Of a DNA stretch of 54,170 nucleotides, positions 44,342-54,170 are shown one piece after another. Source of the DNA: Clostridia bacterium (lineage in GTDB: Bacteria > Bacillota > Clostridia > Peptostreptococcales > Acidaminobacteraceae); NCBI GenBank assembly GCA_014859095.1, contig JACUUV010000017.1, positions 1 to 54,170 on the forward strand, read 5' to 3'. The notes beneath the pieces are model-generated. The model saw only the letters and a program-made list of their open reading frames with translations, did no database searches and was not told the DNA's origin. A program made the translations under genes and the position numbers. How positions within the stretch are numbered: position 1 is the stretch's first letter; the number at the start of each line of letters is the position of its first letter.

Positions 44342-46005
44342 AATGACACCTCTCTTTTTAACGTTTCGAAAGCAGTGACCATTTCAGTAATGCCTTTCCC
44401 CGGGGGGATAATCGGATAAACATTCTCATCATGGTCAATGATACAATCCACAACAACAGGACTTTTATTGTTCTTGATTTTTTTTAAGACCGCTTCAAGT
44501 TCCTCTTGGCTTTTCACTCGGTATCCAGCGATACCATAGGCTTCTGCCAATTTCACAAAATCAACGGAATCATCTCCATCTGTCTCACTGAATCTCGATT
44601 CACAAAACATACGTTGCCACTGTCTGACCATACCTAGAGCATTATTATTGATAACAAACGTCTTAATTGGAATATTATATTTGCTCACCGTTCCCAGTTC
44701 ATTTGAATTCATCTTGAAGCTACCGTCTCCAGCTATATGGACAACTGTCTGCTCAGGATTACCGATTTGGGATCCTATGGCAGCTCCAAGACCAAAGCCC
44801 ATTGTGCCAAGGCCACCGGATGTTATGAACTTTCGTGTCTTTTCAAAACCATAATACTGAGCCGTCCACATTTGATGCTGCCCAACTTCTGTCACGACGA
44901 TAGCATCCTCACCAAATGTTTGCCTAATCGCTGAGAGCATTTGTTTTGCTTTATGATCCACATCACATTTCTTTCCTGCATCTGAACGGGATTCCCACCT
45001 ATAACCGTCAAGTTTTTCACTGAAGATTGACAAAACTTTCCCCAAATCACCTACAATAGGGTACATGATTTCCTTGTTTTTCCCGACTTCATTGATGTCT
45101 ATGTCGACTTGAATAATTTTAGCACCAGAGCAAAACTTTTCTGAGGCACCTACGACGCGATCGCTGAAGCGCGCTCCAATTGCGAGGATAACATCGGAGT
45201 TTGAGAGGCAACTATTGGCGGCTACAGAACCATGCATCCCAATCAATCCATAAGATAAATGATGGCTTTGTGGGAATGCTCCGCTGCCCATAAGTGTGTT
45301 GACAACGGGAATATTAGAGCGAGCTGCAAATTCTTTTAACACATTGCTGGCACTTGCAAGACCGACGCCCCCACCTGCTAAAATCACAGGATTTTTTGCG
45401 TTTTTAAGCGCATCTATAGCGATTTGAATGGCTTCATGGTCCAGCTCCTGATGTACAGAGTTGGGTTTCATGACCTCTCCACGATACTCGGCAACTTGAA
45501 TCATAATATCTTTGGGAATATCGATCAGCACGGGTCCAGGTCTACCCGACCTTGCTATTTCAAAAGCGCGCATAAGTGTACTTTCAATTTGACTGGCGGT
45601 CTTCACCATTTCACAATGTTTGGTTATGGTCAGAGTCATCGCAGTGATATCCACTTCTTGAAAAGAATCTCTGCCCAACAAAGGTCTTCCCACTTGTCCT
45701 GTGATGATAACCAGAGGCACGGAATCCATATAGGCCGTTGCAATACCGGTGATGGTATTGGTTGCACCTGGGCCTGATGTGACGATACAAACGCCCACTT
45801 TCCCTGTAGTCCTGGCATAACCGTCAGCCGCATGAACTGCTCCTTGCTCATGACACGTCCTATAGTGTTTCATTGGATACTTCGCGTCGTAGAGCGCATC
45901 ATATAAAGGAATCACAGCTCCACCGGGAAAACCGAATATGGTTTCAACTTTTTGAGCGTTGAGACACTCTATTACTATCTGCGCACCACTTAATTTCATT
46001 GTCAC
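44338..46005 (-). CDS. ilvB: Acetolactate synthase large subunit
   Basis: 555 residues, full length. The ThDP-binding glutamate is in HEQGAVHAADGYAR, with FGFPGGAVIPLYD before it. The C-terminal ThDP/Mg motif is GDGSFKMNSNELGTVSKYNIP. It makes acetolactate or acetohydroxybutyrate. It does not sit next to its regulatory subunit ilvN, which is the first gene of the operon. It starts 15 nt after ilvD with GGAGG upstream. Confidence 0.96.
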   Translation of the reverse strand: MTMKLSGAQIVIECLNAQKVETIFGFPGGAVIPLYDALYDAKYPMKHYRTCHEQGAVHAADGYARTTGKVGVCIVTSGPGATNTITGIATAYMDSVPLVIITGQVGRPLLGRDSFQEVDITAMTLTITKHCEMVKTASQIESTLMRAFEIARSGRPGPVLIDIPKDIMIQVAEYRGEVMKPNSVHQELDHEAIQIAIDALKNAKNPVILAGGGVGLASASNVLKEFAARSNIPVVNTLMGSGAFPQSHHLSYGLIGMHGSVAANSCLSNSDVILAIGARFSDRVVGASEKFCSGAKIIQVDIDINEVGKNKEIMYPIVGDLGKVLSIFSEKLDGYRWESRSDAGKKCDVDHKAKQMLSAIRQTFGEDAIVVTEVGQHQMWTAQYYGFEKTRKFITSGGLGTMGFGLGAAIGSQIGNPEQTVVHIAGDGSFKMNSNELGTVSKYNIPIKTFVINNNALGMVRQWQRMFCESRFSETDGDDSVDFVKLAEAYGIAGYRVKSQEELEAVLKKIKNNKSPVVVDCIIDHDENVYPIIPPGKGITEMVTAFETLKREVSL

Positions 46006-46020
46006 TCCTCCTATTTATTC

Positions 46021-47685
46021 TTATTTCCCAAACACTGCTCCTTCTGATGCTGACGAGACGAGTCTCGCATACCTGGCTAAATACCCTTTGACACTGAGCT
46101 GTTTCGGTTTAAATGCAAGCAACCGTTTCCTTACTTCTTCATCTGTGAGATGATGATCCAGTGTCCCTTTTGATATATCAATACTGATCTGATCACCTTC
46201 CTCAATGAGGGCAATAGGTCCACCCTCTTGCGCTTCTGGTGATATGTGTCCTATGGCCGCACCTCGCGTTGCACCTGAAAATCTACCATCCGTAAGCAGT
46301 GCGACCTGTTTATCAAGTCCCATGCCTGCAAGTGTTGAAGTCGGAGTGAGCATCTCAGGCATACCTGGGCCACCTTTGGGCCCCTCGAATCGAATAACGA
46401 CCACATCCCCTTTATGAATCTGACCACTCAGTATTGCTTCTACCGCTGCCGCTTCTCCATCAAATACACGTGCTGGTCCGGTATGTTTCATCATAGACTC
46501 TGCTACCGCAGACTTCTTGACTACTGCACCTCCCGGAGCGAGAGAACCTCTTAAGACTTGAATTCCACCAGATTCACTATAGGGTGCATCAACTGATTTG
46601 ATGACGTTACCGTCTACAGATTGTTTCTTGTGTTTTTTGACGCCATCGCAAAGTGTGTTTCCCTGAACTGTAGGGGAGTCTCCATATAGGAGGCCGGCTT
46701 CATTGAGTTGATACAGCACTGTTTGAAGCCCACCCACTTTGTAAAGATCTTCCATGTGATGTTGACCTGCGGGACTTAGTCTACAAAGGTTTGGTGTGGA
46801 CCTGCTGATCGTGTTCACCCATTCGAGATCGAATGACACATCAGATTCATGCGCTAGGGCTGTAAGGTGCAAAATTGTATTGGTGGAACACCCCAGTGCC
46901 ATATCCAGTCTAAGTGCGTTATGAAAGGATTCTTTCGTGAACAACTGTGAACATGTGAAATCATCTTTGATAAGCTCAACTATTCGCATGCCCGTTTCCT
47001 TTGCCAGTCGGATTCTTTCAGAATAAACTGCTGGTATCGTTCCATTTCCCGGTAAAGCAATTCCGATTGCTTCAGTCATACAATTCATGGAATTCGCTGT
47101 ATACATGCCCGAGCACGACCCACAGGTTGGACATGCGTTTTCTTCGTATTCTGATAATGTCTCTATGGACATTTTACCTGCTTTGACAGCTCCGACAGCT
47201 TCAAATACGCTACTGAGATCTACTATGGTTCCATTTGTCTCACCCGCAAGCATAGGACCACCACTGACGAGGATAGTAGGGAGATTGAGTCGCGCAGCCG
47301 CCATCAACATGCCTGGCACAATTTTGTCACAGTTTGGCACAAGCACAATTCCATCGAGACTATGAGCTGTCACCATGATCTCAATTGAATCGGCGATTAC
47401 TTCTCTGCTGGCCAGTGAATATCGCATCCCCTCATGATTCATGGCAAGCCCATCGCATACACCTATCGTTGGAAACTCCAGTGGAGTGCCTCCGTTCGTT
47501 CTGATACCTGCTTTGACCGCTTCTGTGATGTTTTTCAGATGGGAATGGCCAGGTACGATCTCACTGAATGCACTTACAACACCAATCAAGGGCTGTCCCA
47601 TCTCTTTTTCTGTCAATCCCAGAGCTTTAAGTAGCGCTCTGTGGGGGGCACGCTCTATGCCCTTGGTCAGATTATGGCTACGCAT
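46021..47685 (-). CDS. ilvD: Dihydroxy-acid dehydratase
   Basis: 554 residues. Iron-sulfur ligands are in [10 protein letters not shown] and [19 protein letters not shown]. It dehydrates dihydroxyisovalerate and dihydroxymethylvalerate. The start abuts the ilvC stop (TAAATG) with AGGAGG just upstream. The short spacing throughout ilvN-C-D-B-A points to one transcript. Confidence 0.96.
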   Translation of the reverse strand: MRSHNLTKGIERAPHRALLKALGLTEKEMGQPLIGVVSAFSEIVPGHSHLKNITEAVKAGIRTNGGTPLEFPTIGVCDGLAMNHEGMRYSLASREVIADSIEIMVTAHSLDGIVLVPNCDKIVPGMLMAAARLNLPTILVSGGPMLAGETNGTIVDLSSVFEAVGAVKAGKMSIETLSEYEENACPTCGSCSGMYTANSMNCMTEAIGIALPGNGTIPAVYSERIRLAKETGMRIVELIKDDFTCSQLFTKESFHNALRLDMALGCSTNTILHLTALAHESDVSFDLEWVNTISRSTPNLCRLSPAGQHHMEDLYKVGGLQTVLYQLNEAGLLYGDSPTVQGNTLCDGVKKHKKQSVDGNVIKSVDAPYSESGGIQVLRGSLAPGGAVVKKSAVAESMMKHTGPARVFDGEAAAVEAILSGQIHKGDVVVIRFEGPKGGPGMPEMLTPTSTLAGMGLDKQVALLTDGRFSGATRGAAIGHISPEAQEGGPIALIEEGDQISIDISKGTLDHHLTDEEVRKRLLAFKPKQLSVKGYLARYARLVSSASEGAVFGK

Positions 47686-48687
47686 TTAATCCTCCTGTTT
47701 TGGCAGCCAACTCATCATTGATCTGAGTTTCTTTCCAACCGCCACCATCGGGTGTTCTTTTTCTTGGCGTCTTCGCGCATTAAACATAGGTCTATTGGCC
47801 ATGTTTTCAAGGATCCAAGCCTGAGCGAATTCTCCACTTTGTATTTCAAAAAGTACTTTTTTCATCTCGAGTCGTGTCTCATCAGTTATGATCCGCTTTC
47901 CAACTTTGTAATCCCCATATTCTGCGGTGTCGCTCACAGAATATCTCATACGCTCAAATCCCCCTTCATAGAGCAGATCCACAATCAACTTAAGTTCATG
48001 GAGGCATTCGAAGTAAGCGACTTCCTCTTGATATCCAGCGCCTACCAAAGTATCAAACCCCGCTTTGATCAGTTCACTGACGCCTCCACAAAGAACAGCC
48101 TGTTCACCGAACAAATCCGTCTCGGTCTCTTCTTTGAAAGTGGTTTCGATTATGCCGGCTTTAGCACAGCCGATTGCCGCAGCATAAGCCATTGCGAATT
48201 TTCTGGCATCGCCTGTCGCATCTTGATAGACAGCAAAAAGAGCAGGTACGCCATTGCCCTCAGTATAAAGTCTTCTTACGAGATGCCCCGGACTTTTGGG
48301 TGCGACCATAAACACATCCACATCCTCAGGTGGTACGATTTGATTGAAGTGGACATTGAACCCATGTGCGAAAACCAGTGCAGCACCTTTTTTCATATTG
48401 TTTTTGACCACATCATTATAGACTTTAGCCTGCTTTTCATCTGGCAAAAGCATCATGACAAAGTCGGCCCCTTTAACAGCTTCCTCGCTGACTTTCACAT
48501 CCAGTCCTGCTTTTAGCGCCAAATCCCAGCTTTTGGAGCCTTCATACAATCCCACTACGACATCAATACCACTTTCCTTGAGATTTAGTGAATGAGCATG
48601 ACCTTGACTACCGTAACCCAATACTGCAACTTTTTTCCCACTGAATACTGATAACTCACATGAATCCTCATAAAACATCTTCGCCAT
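47686..48687 (-). CDS. ilvC: Ketol-acid reductoisomerase
   Basis: 333 residues from ATG 48687, with GGAGG five bases upstream; a Met four residues earlier overlaps that site. The NAD(P) motif [13 protein letters not shown], catalytic region [17 protein letters not shown] and C-terminal SDTAEYG knot region of the short class I enzyme are present. It isomerises and reduces acetolactate. Confidence 0.96.
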   Translation of the reverse strand: MAKMFYEDSCELSVFSGKKVAVLGYGSQGHAHSLNLKESGIDVVVGLYEGSKSWDLALKAGLDVKVSEEAVKGADFVMMLLPDEKQAKVYNDVVKNNMKKGAALVFAHGFNVHFNQIVPPEDVDVFMVAPKSPGHLVRRLYTEGNGVPALFAVYQDATGDARKFAMAYAAAIGCAKAGIIETTFKEETETDLFGEQAVLCGGVSELIKAGFDTLVGAGYQEEVAYFECLHELKLIVDLLYEGGFERMRYSVSDTAEYGDYKVGKRIITDETRLEMKKVLFEIQSGEFAQAWILENMANRPMFNARRRQEKEHPMVAVGKKLRSMMSWLPKQED

Positions 48688-48705
48688 AACTACCTCCATT
48701 TAATT

Positions 48706-48936
48706 TTATATTTCTTCTACCGTGTGCACATCCACTACTTTTCCCACTGTATTCATAGCGACTGTAAATGTTGGCCCCTCATCAGCTAGCGTAATATTCA
48801 GCCATGCACCAGATTTGAGCTCATCAGCCTCCATTAGGATCTTTCTCATGCTGTAACCTTTTCGCTTCAAAAGCGCAGTTACTCGCATCATTACTTCAGG
48901 TTCATTTTCGATATAGGCTCTTAGTGTTCTTTCCAT
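48706..48936 (-). CDS. ilvN: Acetolactate synthase small subunit, short ACT-only form
   Basis: 76 residues from ATG 48936 with AAGGAGG upstream; the frame is open 13 codons further back. It is a single ACT domain (RAYIENEPEVMMRVTALLKR) without the C-terminal half of the usual 160-residue IlvN/IlvH, similar in size to enteric IlvM. It should bind valine or leucine and tune IlvB. It is the first gene after the T-box, with ilvC and ilvD between it and ilvB. Confidence 0.82.
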   Translation of the reverse strand: MERTLRAYIENEPEVMMRVTALLKRKGYSMRKILMEADELKSGAWLNITLADEGPTFTVAMNTVGKVVDVHTVEEI

Positions 48937-48975
48937 ATTTTCCTCCTTATTCCACTTTTTATACATTATGAACAC

Positions 48976-49270
48976 AAAAAACCCCTCGACAAAATATTAT
49001 TTGTCGAGGGGCGAGTATATTGATCCCGCGGTACCACCCTGCATTCCAGCGTTAGCTGCTAACCAGATCGTTCGATTTGAGCTCAAATCAAATTAATCCT
49101 GACAATGTAACGTAAGTCAGCCCGGCGCAGTTTACTCGGAATCCCTTTAAACTTTGCTGCTCATGAGTGAGTATTAAATATCGCCTTCATGCTACTTTCC
49201 ACCAACCAGTAGCTCTCTGTAATGAATGACCCGATATGTTTCTCTCAATCGACGCATTTCAAATCTATTA
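48976..49270 (-). promoter_or_regulatory. T-box leader of the ilv operon (candidate Leu specifier)
   Basis: The conserved T-box AGGGTGGTACCGCGG is at 49040-49026, followed by the terminator CCCCTCGACAAATA... at 49011-48982 with a T-run. Upstream are AGAGAGC and the GGTGGAAAGTAGC distal stem I elements. The likely specifier is CTC at 49171-49169 in ATACTCACT, which reads Leu. Uncharged tRNA-Leu should stabilise the antiterminator. The specifier is assigned by alignment with the leu T-box by eye. Confidence 0.92.
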
Positions 49271-49276
49271 AAATTT

Positions 49277-49305
49277 ATATTACACGTTACTCAAACCTAT
49301 GTCAA
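49277..49305 (-). promoter_or_regulatory. Sigma-A promoter of the ilv operon
   Basis: TTGACA (49305-49300), 17 nt, TAATAT (49282-49277), both boxes near consensus. It lies 71 nt from the divergent leu promoter. Confidence 0.85.
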
Positions 49306-49376
49306 CACATTTCTTAATAAAATATCTTAAGTAATCACATGTGAATCATAAAAAAACTGAATTTTTAAAATACTTG

Positions 49377-49405
49377 TTGACTTATGCTTGAAATGTTGCT
49401 AATAT
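49377..49405 (+). promoter_or_regulatory. Sigma-A promoter of the leu operon
   Basis: TTGACT (49377-49382), 17 nt, TAATAT (49400-49405). The T-box leader begins a few bases later. Confidence 0.85.
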
Positions 49406-49411
49406 CCATAA

Positions 49412-49722
49412 CAACACAATAAATAAATGCAATGAAAGATCAGCAATAGTATACGTAAATGCGATAAGGGAATTAGTTTTGTGATTTATGTCGTTTAAGA
49501 GAGCCAATGGATGGTGGAAATTGGTACGACAACACTAAAACAACTCACTCCTTAGCAGTTACCCTGAAATAAGTAGTAAGGGTAAACGGGATGTCCCGTT
49601 ATAGACTAGAGGTTTGATTGAACCTTTTAAAGTGGTCTCTTTGAGACAATTAGGGTGGTACCGCGTGGCATAGCCTCGTCCCTGTAAGCGTTTAAGCGCA
49701 TGCAGAGACGGGGCTTTTTTGT
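49412..49722 (+). promoter_or_regulatory. T-box leader of the leu operon (Leu specifier)
   Basis: Stem I features AGAGAGCC and GGTGGAAATTGG are followed by the candidate specifier CTC at 49544-49546 in CAACTCACT. The T-box AGGGTGGTACCGCG lies at 49652-49665. The terminator (GCCTCGTCCCTG pairing with CAGAGACGGGGC, then six T) lies at 49672-49720. Codon CTC suits leuA. Confidence 0.93.
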
Positions 49723-49763
49723 TTGGTGAACTGATTAAAAAAAATTAAAGGAGAATATATTTT

Positions 49764-51299
49764 ATGGCAAAACATATTGCGATTTTTGATACCACATTAA
49801 GAGATGGTGAGCAGTCCCCTGGATGTAGTATGAATCTATCCGAAAAAATTCTCGTGGCAAAGCAATTAGAGAAACTTGGTGTTGATGTCATAGAAGCTGG
49901 ATTTGCTATAGCGTCCAAAGGGGATTTTGAATCGGTACAGACAATCTCTAAAACTTTGAAGCACACTAAAATAGCAAGTCTTGCAAGAACGACAAAAAAA
50001 GATATAGACTGTGCGTTAGATGCACTGGAATATGCTTTATATCCAAGACTACACACATTTATTGCAACGTCAGATTTGCATATGCAGTATAAACTTAAAT
50101 CAACTTCTGATCAGGTTTTGGAAAGAGCGATTGATATGGTTAAGTACGCAAAACTCAGGTGTCATGATATTGAGTTTTCGGCAGAAGATGCTTCAAGATC
50201 GAATCCAATATTTTTATATAAGGTGTTAGAAGGTGTTATAAAGGCTGGTGCTACAGTAATCAATATTCCAGACACGGTTGGGTATACGACACCAGAGGAA
50301 TACTATCGCTTAATAACAGGGATTAGAGAACATGTTAAAATGCCAGATTATGTGTCTATCAGCGTTCATTGTCATAACGATCTTGGGCTGGCAGTAGCCA
50401 ACAGTTTGTCCGCCATAAGAGCAGGTGCCACGCAAGTTGAAGTCACTGTCAATGGCATAGGCGAGCGCGCGGGTAATGCAGCCTTGGAAGAGTTGGTTAT
50501 GTCACTAAGGACTAGAAATGATTTGTATCACGTCACAACTCACATAGATACAACTCAAATTTACCCGACCAGTAGGCTTGTTTCACAAGTGACAGGTGCA
50601 AAAGTTGCAAGAAATAAAGCAATTGTTGGCGACAATGCATTTGCACACGAGTCCGGCATACATCAACATGGTGTTCTAGCCAACCCGGAAACCTATGAAA
50701 TTATGACACCTGATTCTATAGGTTTGAAGAAAAATCGCATGATATTAGGTAAACACTCTGGTCGTCATGCCGTGAAAAATCGACTTCTAGAATTGGGTTA
50801 TGATTTATCAGACTTAGCCCTCGATAAAGTGTTAGAATCATTCAAAGCACTGGCCGACAAGAAAAAATCAGTCGATGATCGAGACTTAGAAGCATTGGTA
50901 GAAGGTACATGGCTAGAAAAACAAAAGCCTTTTGAGCTTTGTAGTTATGTGATTAACACGGGTAATGAGATGCGATCTACAGCCACTGTCAGTATTATGG
51001 CCTCTGGTGAAAGAAAAGAAAGTGTCGCCATGGGAGAAGGGCCAGTAGATGCAGCATTTAAAGCACTGGATAGCCTAGTAACGCATCACGGCCTTTTGGA
51101 AGATTATCAAATTCAAGCCATAACTGAAGGTGAAGATGCCCAAGGCGAAGCAAGAGTCACTCTAAAGTTTAATCAAGAAAGTGTGATTGGCAAAGGCGTG
51201 AGTATGGATATTTTGGAAGCGAGTTTAATGGCTTATGTCGATGCTCTTAATCGTTTAAGTGCTCACAAAGAACAAGCAGTTGTCATGGGGGTGATCTAA
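49764..51299 (+). CDS. leuA: 2-isopropylmalate synthase
   Basis: 511 residues. [13 protein letters not shown] near the start and the metal-binding [15 protein letters not shown] are diagnostic, as is the C-terminal LeuA dimer domain that binds leucine. It condenses acetyl-CoA with 2-oxoisovalerate. AAAGGAG lies ten bases upstream. Its codon choice is richer in TTA/TTG than the nqr and gcv genes. First gene of leuA-C-D-B, controlled by the T-box. Confidence 0.96.
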   Translation: MAKHIAIFDTTLRDGEQSPGCSMNLSEKILVAKQLEKLGVDVIEAGFAIASKGDFESVQTISKTLKHTKIASLARTTKKDIDCALDALEYALYPRLHTFIATSDLHMQYKLKSTSDQVLERAIDMVKYAKLRCHDIEFSAEDASRSNPIFLYKVLEGVIKAGATVINIPDTVGYTTPEEYYRLITGIREHVKMPDYVSISVHCHNDLGLAVANSLSAIRAGATQVEVTVNGIGERAGNAALEELVMSLRTRNDLYHVTTHIDTTQIYPTSRLVSQVTGAKVARNKAIVGDNAFAHESGIHQHGVLANPETYEIMTPDSIGLKKNRMILGKHSGRHAVKNRLLELGYDLSDLALDKVLESFKALADKKKSVDDRDLEALVEGTWLEKQKPFELCSYVINTGNEMRSTATVSIMASGERKESVAMGEGPVDAAFKALDSLVTHHGLLEDYQIQAITEGEDAQGEARVTLKFNQESVIGKGVSMDILEASLMAYVDALNRLSAHKEQAVVMGVI

Positions 51300-52576
51300 T
51301 GGGTATGACAATGACTCAGAAAATTTTAGCGGCTCATGCAGGATTAAAAGAAGTCGTCGCAGGGCAATTGATTGAGGCTACCCTTGATTTGGTTATGGGT
51401 AATGATATTACGACACCCGTTGCAATAAAATCGTATGATGAAATTGGAGCTACAGAGGTCTTTGACTGCGATAAAATCGCCTTAGTGCCAGATCATTTCA
51501 CGCCAAACAAAGATATTGCTTCAGCCATTCAATGTCAAACGATGAGACAATTTGCACACACACAAGGGATTACTCATTATTTTGAAGTTGGCCGAATGGG
51601 CATAGAACATGGGCTGATTCCTGAAAAAGGATTGGTTGTCGCAGGTGACGTCGTGATTGGTGCAGATTCACACACCTGTACATTTGGTGCCTTAGGTGCA
51701 TTTTCTACTGGTGTAGGATCAACTGATATGGCAGCTGGTATGGCGAGGGGGAAGAGTTGGTTCAAAGTGCCGAGTGCCATTAAATTTGTGTTGACAGGCA
51801 AACCTTCTGCTTGGGTCAGTGGAAAGGATATTATTCTCCACATTATTGGCATGATAGGTGTAGAAGGTGCTCGCTACAAGTCTATGGAGTTTTTTGGAGA
51901 GGGGCTGAATTACTTGAGTATAGATGATCGCTTTAGTATGGCGAATATGGTCATTGAAGCAGGGGCCAAAAATGGTATTTTCCCCGTAGATCAACAAGCA
52001 ATAGATTATTTAAATCAGCATGCAAAGCGCGTTGGGGTTATCTTTGAAGCTGATGAGGATGCTCACTATGAAAAAACAATTGTTATAGATTTAAGTTCCT
52101 TACCGCTAACAGTGGCATTTCCGCATCTTCCAGAAAATACACGCTCGATAGATGATGCCTGTGGCGTGGCAGTGGATCAAGTTGTTATAGGGTCTTGCAC
52201 AAATGGACGATTAGAAGATTTACGTGTAGCAGCTGCTATTTTAAAAGGCCAGAGTATACACCCAAGAGTTAGAACGATTGTGATTCCCATAACACAAAAG
52301 GTTTATTTAGATGCGATATCAGAGGGACTTATACAGGTGTTTATTGAAGCGGGAGCTGTAGTGAGTACACCTACATGTGGCCCCTGCTTAGGTGGACATA
52401 TGGGCGTATTAGCAAAAGGTGAGATAGCATTATCGACTACCAATCGAAATTTTGTGGGTAGAATGGGACATCCCGAGTCTGAAGTGTATTTATGCAGTCC
52501 AGCAGTGGCGGCGGCATCTGCTATTACTGGTGTTATAACAAATCCAGCAAAACTGATGAATGGAGCGTTGATATGA
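51299..52576 (+). CDS. leuC: 3-isopropylmalate dehydratase large subunit
   Basis: 425 residues. Fe-S ligands are in [16 protein letters not shown] and [13 protein letters not shown], with [16 protein letters not shown] upstream. This is the shorter LeuC/HacA-like class (about 420 residues), not the 466-residue enteric type. It overlaps the leuA stop by one base (TAATG). With LeuD it isomerises 2- to 3-isopropylmalate. Confidence 0.95.
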   Translation: MGMTMTQKILAAHAGLKEVVAGQLIEATLDLVMGNDITTPVAIKSYDEIGATEVFDCDKIALVPDHFTPNKDIASAIQCQTMRQFAHTQGITHYFEVGRMGIEHGLIPEKGLVVAGDVVIGADSHTCTFGALGAFSTGVGSTDMAAGMARGKSWFKVPSAIKFVLTGKPSAWVSGKDIILHIIGMIGVEGARYKSMEFFGEGLNYLSIDDRFSMANMVIEAGAKNGIFPVDQQAIDYLNQHAKRVGVIFEADEDAHYEKTIVIDLSSLPLTVAFPHLPENTRSIDDACGVAVDQVVIGSCTNGRLEDLRVAAAILKGQSIHPRVRTIVIPITQKVYLDAISEGLIQVFIEAGAVVSTPTCGPCLGGHMGVLAKGEIALSTTNRNFVGRMGHPESEVYLCSPAVAAASAITGVITNPAKLMNGALI

Positions 52577-53079
52577 AGGCACAAGGAAGTGTATTTAAAT
52601 ATGGATCTCATGTGGATACAGACGTTATTATCCCTGCCAGATATCTCAATGCATCCAATCCTGAGCATTTGGCGAAATACTGTATGGTGGATATTGATTC
52701 GAATTTTGCAAGTCAGGTCAAACTTGGCGACATGATTGTCGCGGAGCACAATTTTGGATGTGGTTCTTCAAGAGAACATGCTCCATTAGCGATTAAGGCA
52801 TCAGGAATCTCCTGTGTGATTGCGTGTTCTTTCTCAAGAATATTCTTTAGAAATGCCATCAATATTGGCTTGCCAATTTTAGAATGCGAAGAAGCTGCAA
52901 AAAGAATTGAGAGTCAAGATGAAGTTAGCGTCGATTTTATTACAGGAGAAATTATTAATCTCACAAAAAAAGAGACATACCAAGCGACTCCATTTCCAGA
53001 ATTCATTAGAAATATTATAGATGAAGGCGGCTTAATTGAATATACAAAACGAACTATGGCAGGAAGTGAGGAGATCTAA
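52573..53079 (+). CDS. leuD: 3-isopropylmalate dehydratase small subunit
   Basis: 168 residues from ATG 52573, which overlaps the leuC stop as ATGA; the frame is open back to 52492 inside leu[18 protein letters not shown] and [12 protein letters not shown] are the swivel-domain signatures. The length is that of the short class that pairs with 420-residue LeuC. Confidence 0.95.
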   Translation: MKAQGSVFKYGSHVDTDVIIPARYLNASNPEHLAKYCMVDIDSNFASQVKLGDMIVAEHNFGCGSSREHAPLAIKASGISCVIACSFSRIFFRNAINIGLPILECEEAAKRIESQDEVSVDFITGEIINLTKKETYQATPFPEFIRNIIDEGGLIEYTKRTMAGSEEI

Positions 53080-54170
53080 ATGATTTATAAAATTGCGGTG
53101 CTCCCTGGAGATGGTATTGGCCCAGAAGTTGTTCGCGAAGCCTTAAAAGTACTTACAGTTGTCGAACAACTCTTTGATTTAACATTTGAAATAGAAATTC
53201 TTCCATTTGGTGGACATGGCATTGATGTATGCTCAAGTGCACTGCCAGAAGCAACTAAAGATGCCTGCTTAAAAAGCCATGCTGTATTGCTTGGTGCTGT
53301 CGGCGGTCCAAAATGGGATCATTTGGCAGGTGATTTAAGACCTGAAAGGGGGCTTCTAGAGTTAAGAAAAGCACTTGGAACCTATGCGAATTTAAGACCT
53401 GCAAAGTTAATAAAGCCACTTGCATCGTCGAGTCCACTGCGTCTAGATTTAGTGTGTGATGGGTTTGACATTATGGTGGTAAGGGAATTAACAGGTGGAA
53501 TTTACTTTGGTGCTAAGGGCCGAGATCTAAGCGAAGAGGGCCATGAGCGTGCCTACGACATAGAAGCGTATAATAAAGTTGAAATAGAGCGGATTGCAAA
53601 AAAAGCTTTTGAAATTGCCAGGAAGCGATCGCGCCGTGTTGCCAGTGTGGATAAAGCCAATGTTTTAGAAAGTTCTAGGCTATGGCGCGAAGTGGTGAAG
53701 GCAGTTTCTGAGAACTATCCAGATGTTGTGCTTGAACATATGTATGTGGATAATGCAGCGATGCAACTCATACAAAACCCTTCGCAATTTGATGTTTTAC
53801 TCACTAATAATATTTTCGGAGACATACTTTCAGATGAAGCGAGTATGTTAACAGGCTCCATAGGCTTATTGCCGTCCGCGAGTATCGGTGATAGCGGACC
53901 TGGTTTATATGAGCCGATTCATGGATCAGCTCCTGATCTTGCTGGACGTGATATTGCCAATCCGATAGCAACTATTTTATCTCTAGCAATGATGCTAGAT
54001 TATAGTTTCAATTTACATGAACCTTCAAAACGTATCTATGAGGCTGTTGAATCGGTATTAAATGATGGCCATAGAACGCAGGATTTGAAGTGCAATCAGA
54101 CTAAAGAAGTTGTGAGTACAAGTCGTATGGGTGACTTGATTATAGACTCAATGCAAAATCAAAAAGGTGC
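53080..54170 (+). CDS. leuB: 3-isopropylmalate dehydrogenase (partial, runs off the window)
   Basis: It starts at ATG 53080, immediately after the leuD stop, with GAGGAG upstream. The window holds about 363 codons with no stop; the family is 350-365 residues, so only the last few are missing. Motifs: [25 protein letters not shown], the substrate-binding [17 protein letters not shown] region, and the NAD/metal site [15 protein letters not shown] with the [14 protein letters not shown] loop. It oxidatively decarboxylates 3-isopropylmalate. Confidence 0.96.
   Translation, partial: MIYKIAVLPGDGIGPEVVREALKVLTVVEQLFDLTFEIEILPFGGHGIDVCSSALPEATKDACLKSHAVLLGAVGGPKWDHLAGDLRPERGLLELRKALGTYANLRPAKLIKPLASSSPLRLDLVCDGFDIMVVRELTGGIYFGAKGRDLSEEGHERAYDIEAYNKVEIERIAKKAFEIARKRSRRVASVDKANVLESSRLWREVVKAVSENYPDVVLEHMYVDNAAMQLIQNPSQFDVLLTNNIFGDILSDEASMLTGSIGLLPSASIGDSGPGLYEPIHGSAPDLAGRDIANPIATILSLAMMLDYSFNLHEPSKRIYEAVESVLNDGHRTQDLKCNQTKEVVSTSRMGDLIIDSMQNQKG

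Noticed and set aside
47752-48516. 254-codon open frame antisense to ilvC
   Set aside because: ilvC is complete and well coupled to its neighbours; the antisense frame has no ribosome site or recognisable domain.
49026-49040. GGTACC in the two T-boxes as further copies of the palindromic repeats
   Set aside because: The hexamer is part of the universal T-box sequence GGTGGTACCGCG, with no second arm.

Overview
The window looks like chromosomal DNA of a low-to-moderate GC anaerobic Firmicute, most likely a member of the Clostridia. The signs are strong AGGAGG-type ribosome binding sites, GTG/TTG starts, a two-subunit glycine dehydrogenase, T-box leaders, a tandem glycine riboswitch, an ion-pumping Nqr/Rnf-type complex, and c-di-GMP and chemotaxis-like genes. 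I cannot name the genus. There is no rRNA, CRISPR array, phage or complete insertion sequence; one tRNA-Leu is present.

Layout. 1-2.4 kb: a soluble chemoreceptor-like protein fused to a Rossmann domain, and a secreted helical protein. 2.6-6.5 kb: a five-gene nqrBCDEF-like operon with no nqrA. 7-14.4 kb: a complete glycine-cleavage operon (gcvT-H-PA-PB-lpd-glyA, minus strand) behind a tandem glycine riboswitch. 14.4-18.9 kb: an M3 peptidase, then a small signalling operon (internally deleted receiver, CheC-like protein, diguanylate cyclase, lipoprotein). 19-36 kb: mixed accessory genes: GH13 glucosidase, pseudouridine catabolism (psuK-psuG), a geranylgeranyl-reductase-like flavoprotein, an MFS carrier, an alpha/beta hydrolase, a tRNA-dihydrouridine synthase, a cytosine-deaminase-like amidohydrolase, and an AraC regulator divergent from a membrane protein plus a large Fe-S flavoprotein. 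A periplasmic-sensor diguanylate cyclase and a rhodanese lipoprotein follow. 36-42.6 kb: aromatic amino acid operon aroF-tyrA-aroB-aroA-aroC-pheA. 43-49 kb: ilvN-C-D-B-A. 49.7-54.2 kb: leuA-C-D-B, running off the right edge.

The amino acid half is a compact study in RNA control. The ilv and leu operons diverge from adjacent sigma-A promoters, and each has its own T-box with a candidate CTC (Leu) specifier. The aro operon has a leader reading frame with 14 Phe/Tyr/Trp residues among 44 codons, followed by a terminator, which is classical ribosome-mediated attenuation. The gcv operon has a glycine riboswitch whose terminator appears to be built from a repeat found elsewhere in the window.

Two families of long palindromes recur. 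Family A is a GGTACCTAGC-ATT-GCTAGGTACC core inside GGGGACAGGT...ACCTGTCCCC arms. Family B is CCGCCGTTTGGGTACC-A-mirror. All seven clear copies lie within about 20 nt of the 3' end of a gene, and family B copies show compensatory changes in both arms. One family A copy supplies the last codons and stop of a gene.

The most unusual items are the repeat families and their use in the riboswitch terminator, the NqrA-less complex with an atypical flavinylation motif, the NAD-domain/chemoreceptor fusion, the receiver lacking its phosphorylation site, the apparent AUU start of a diguanylate cyclase, and the uncharacterised AraC / membrane protein / Fe-S flavoprotein locus.
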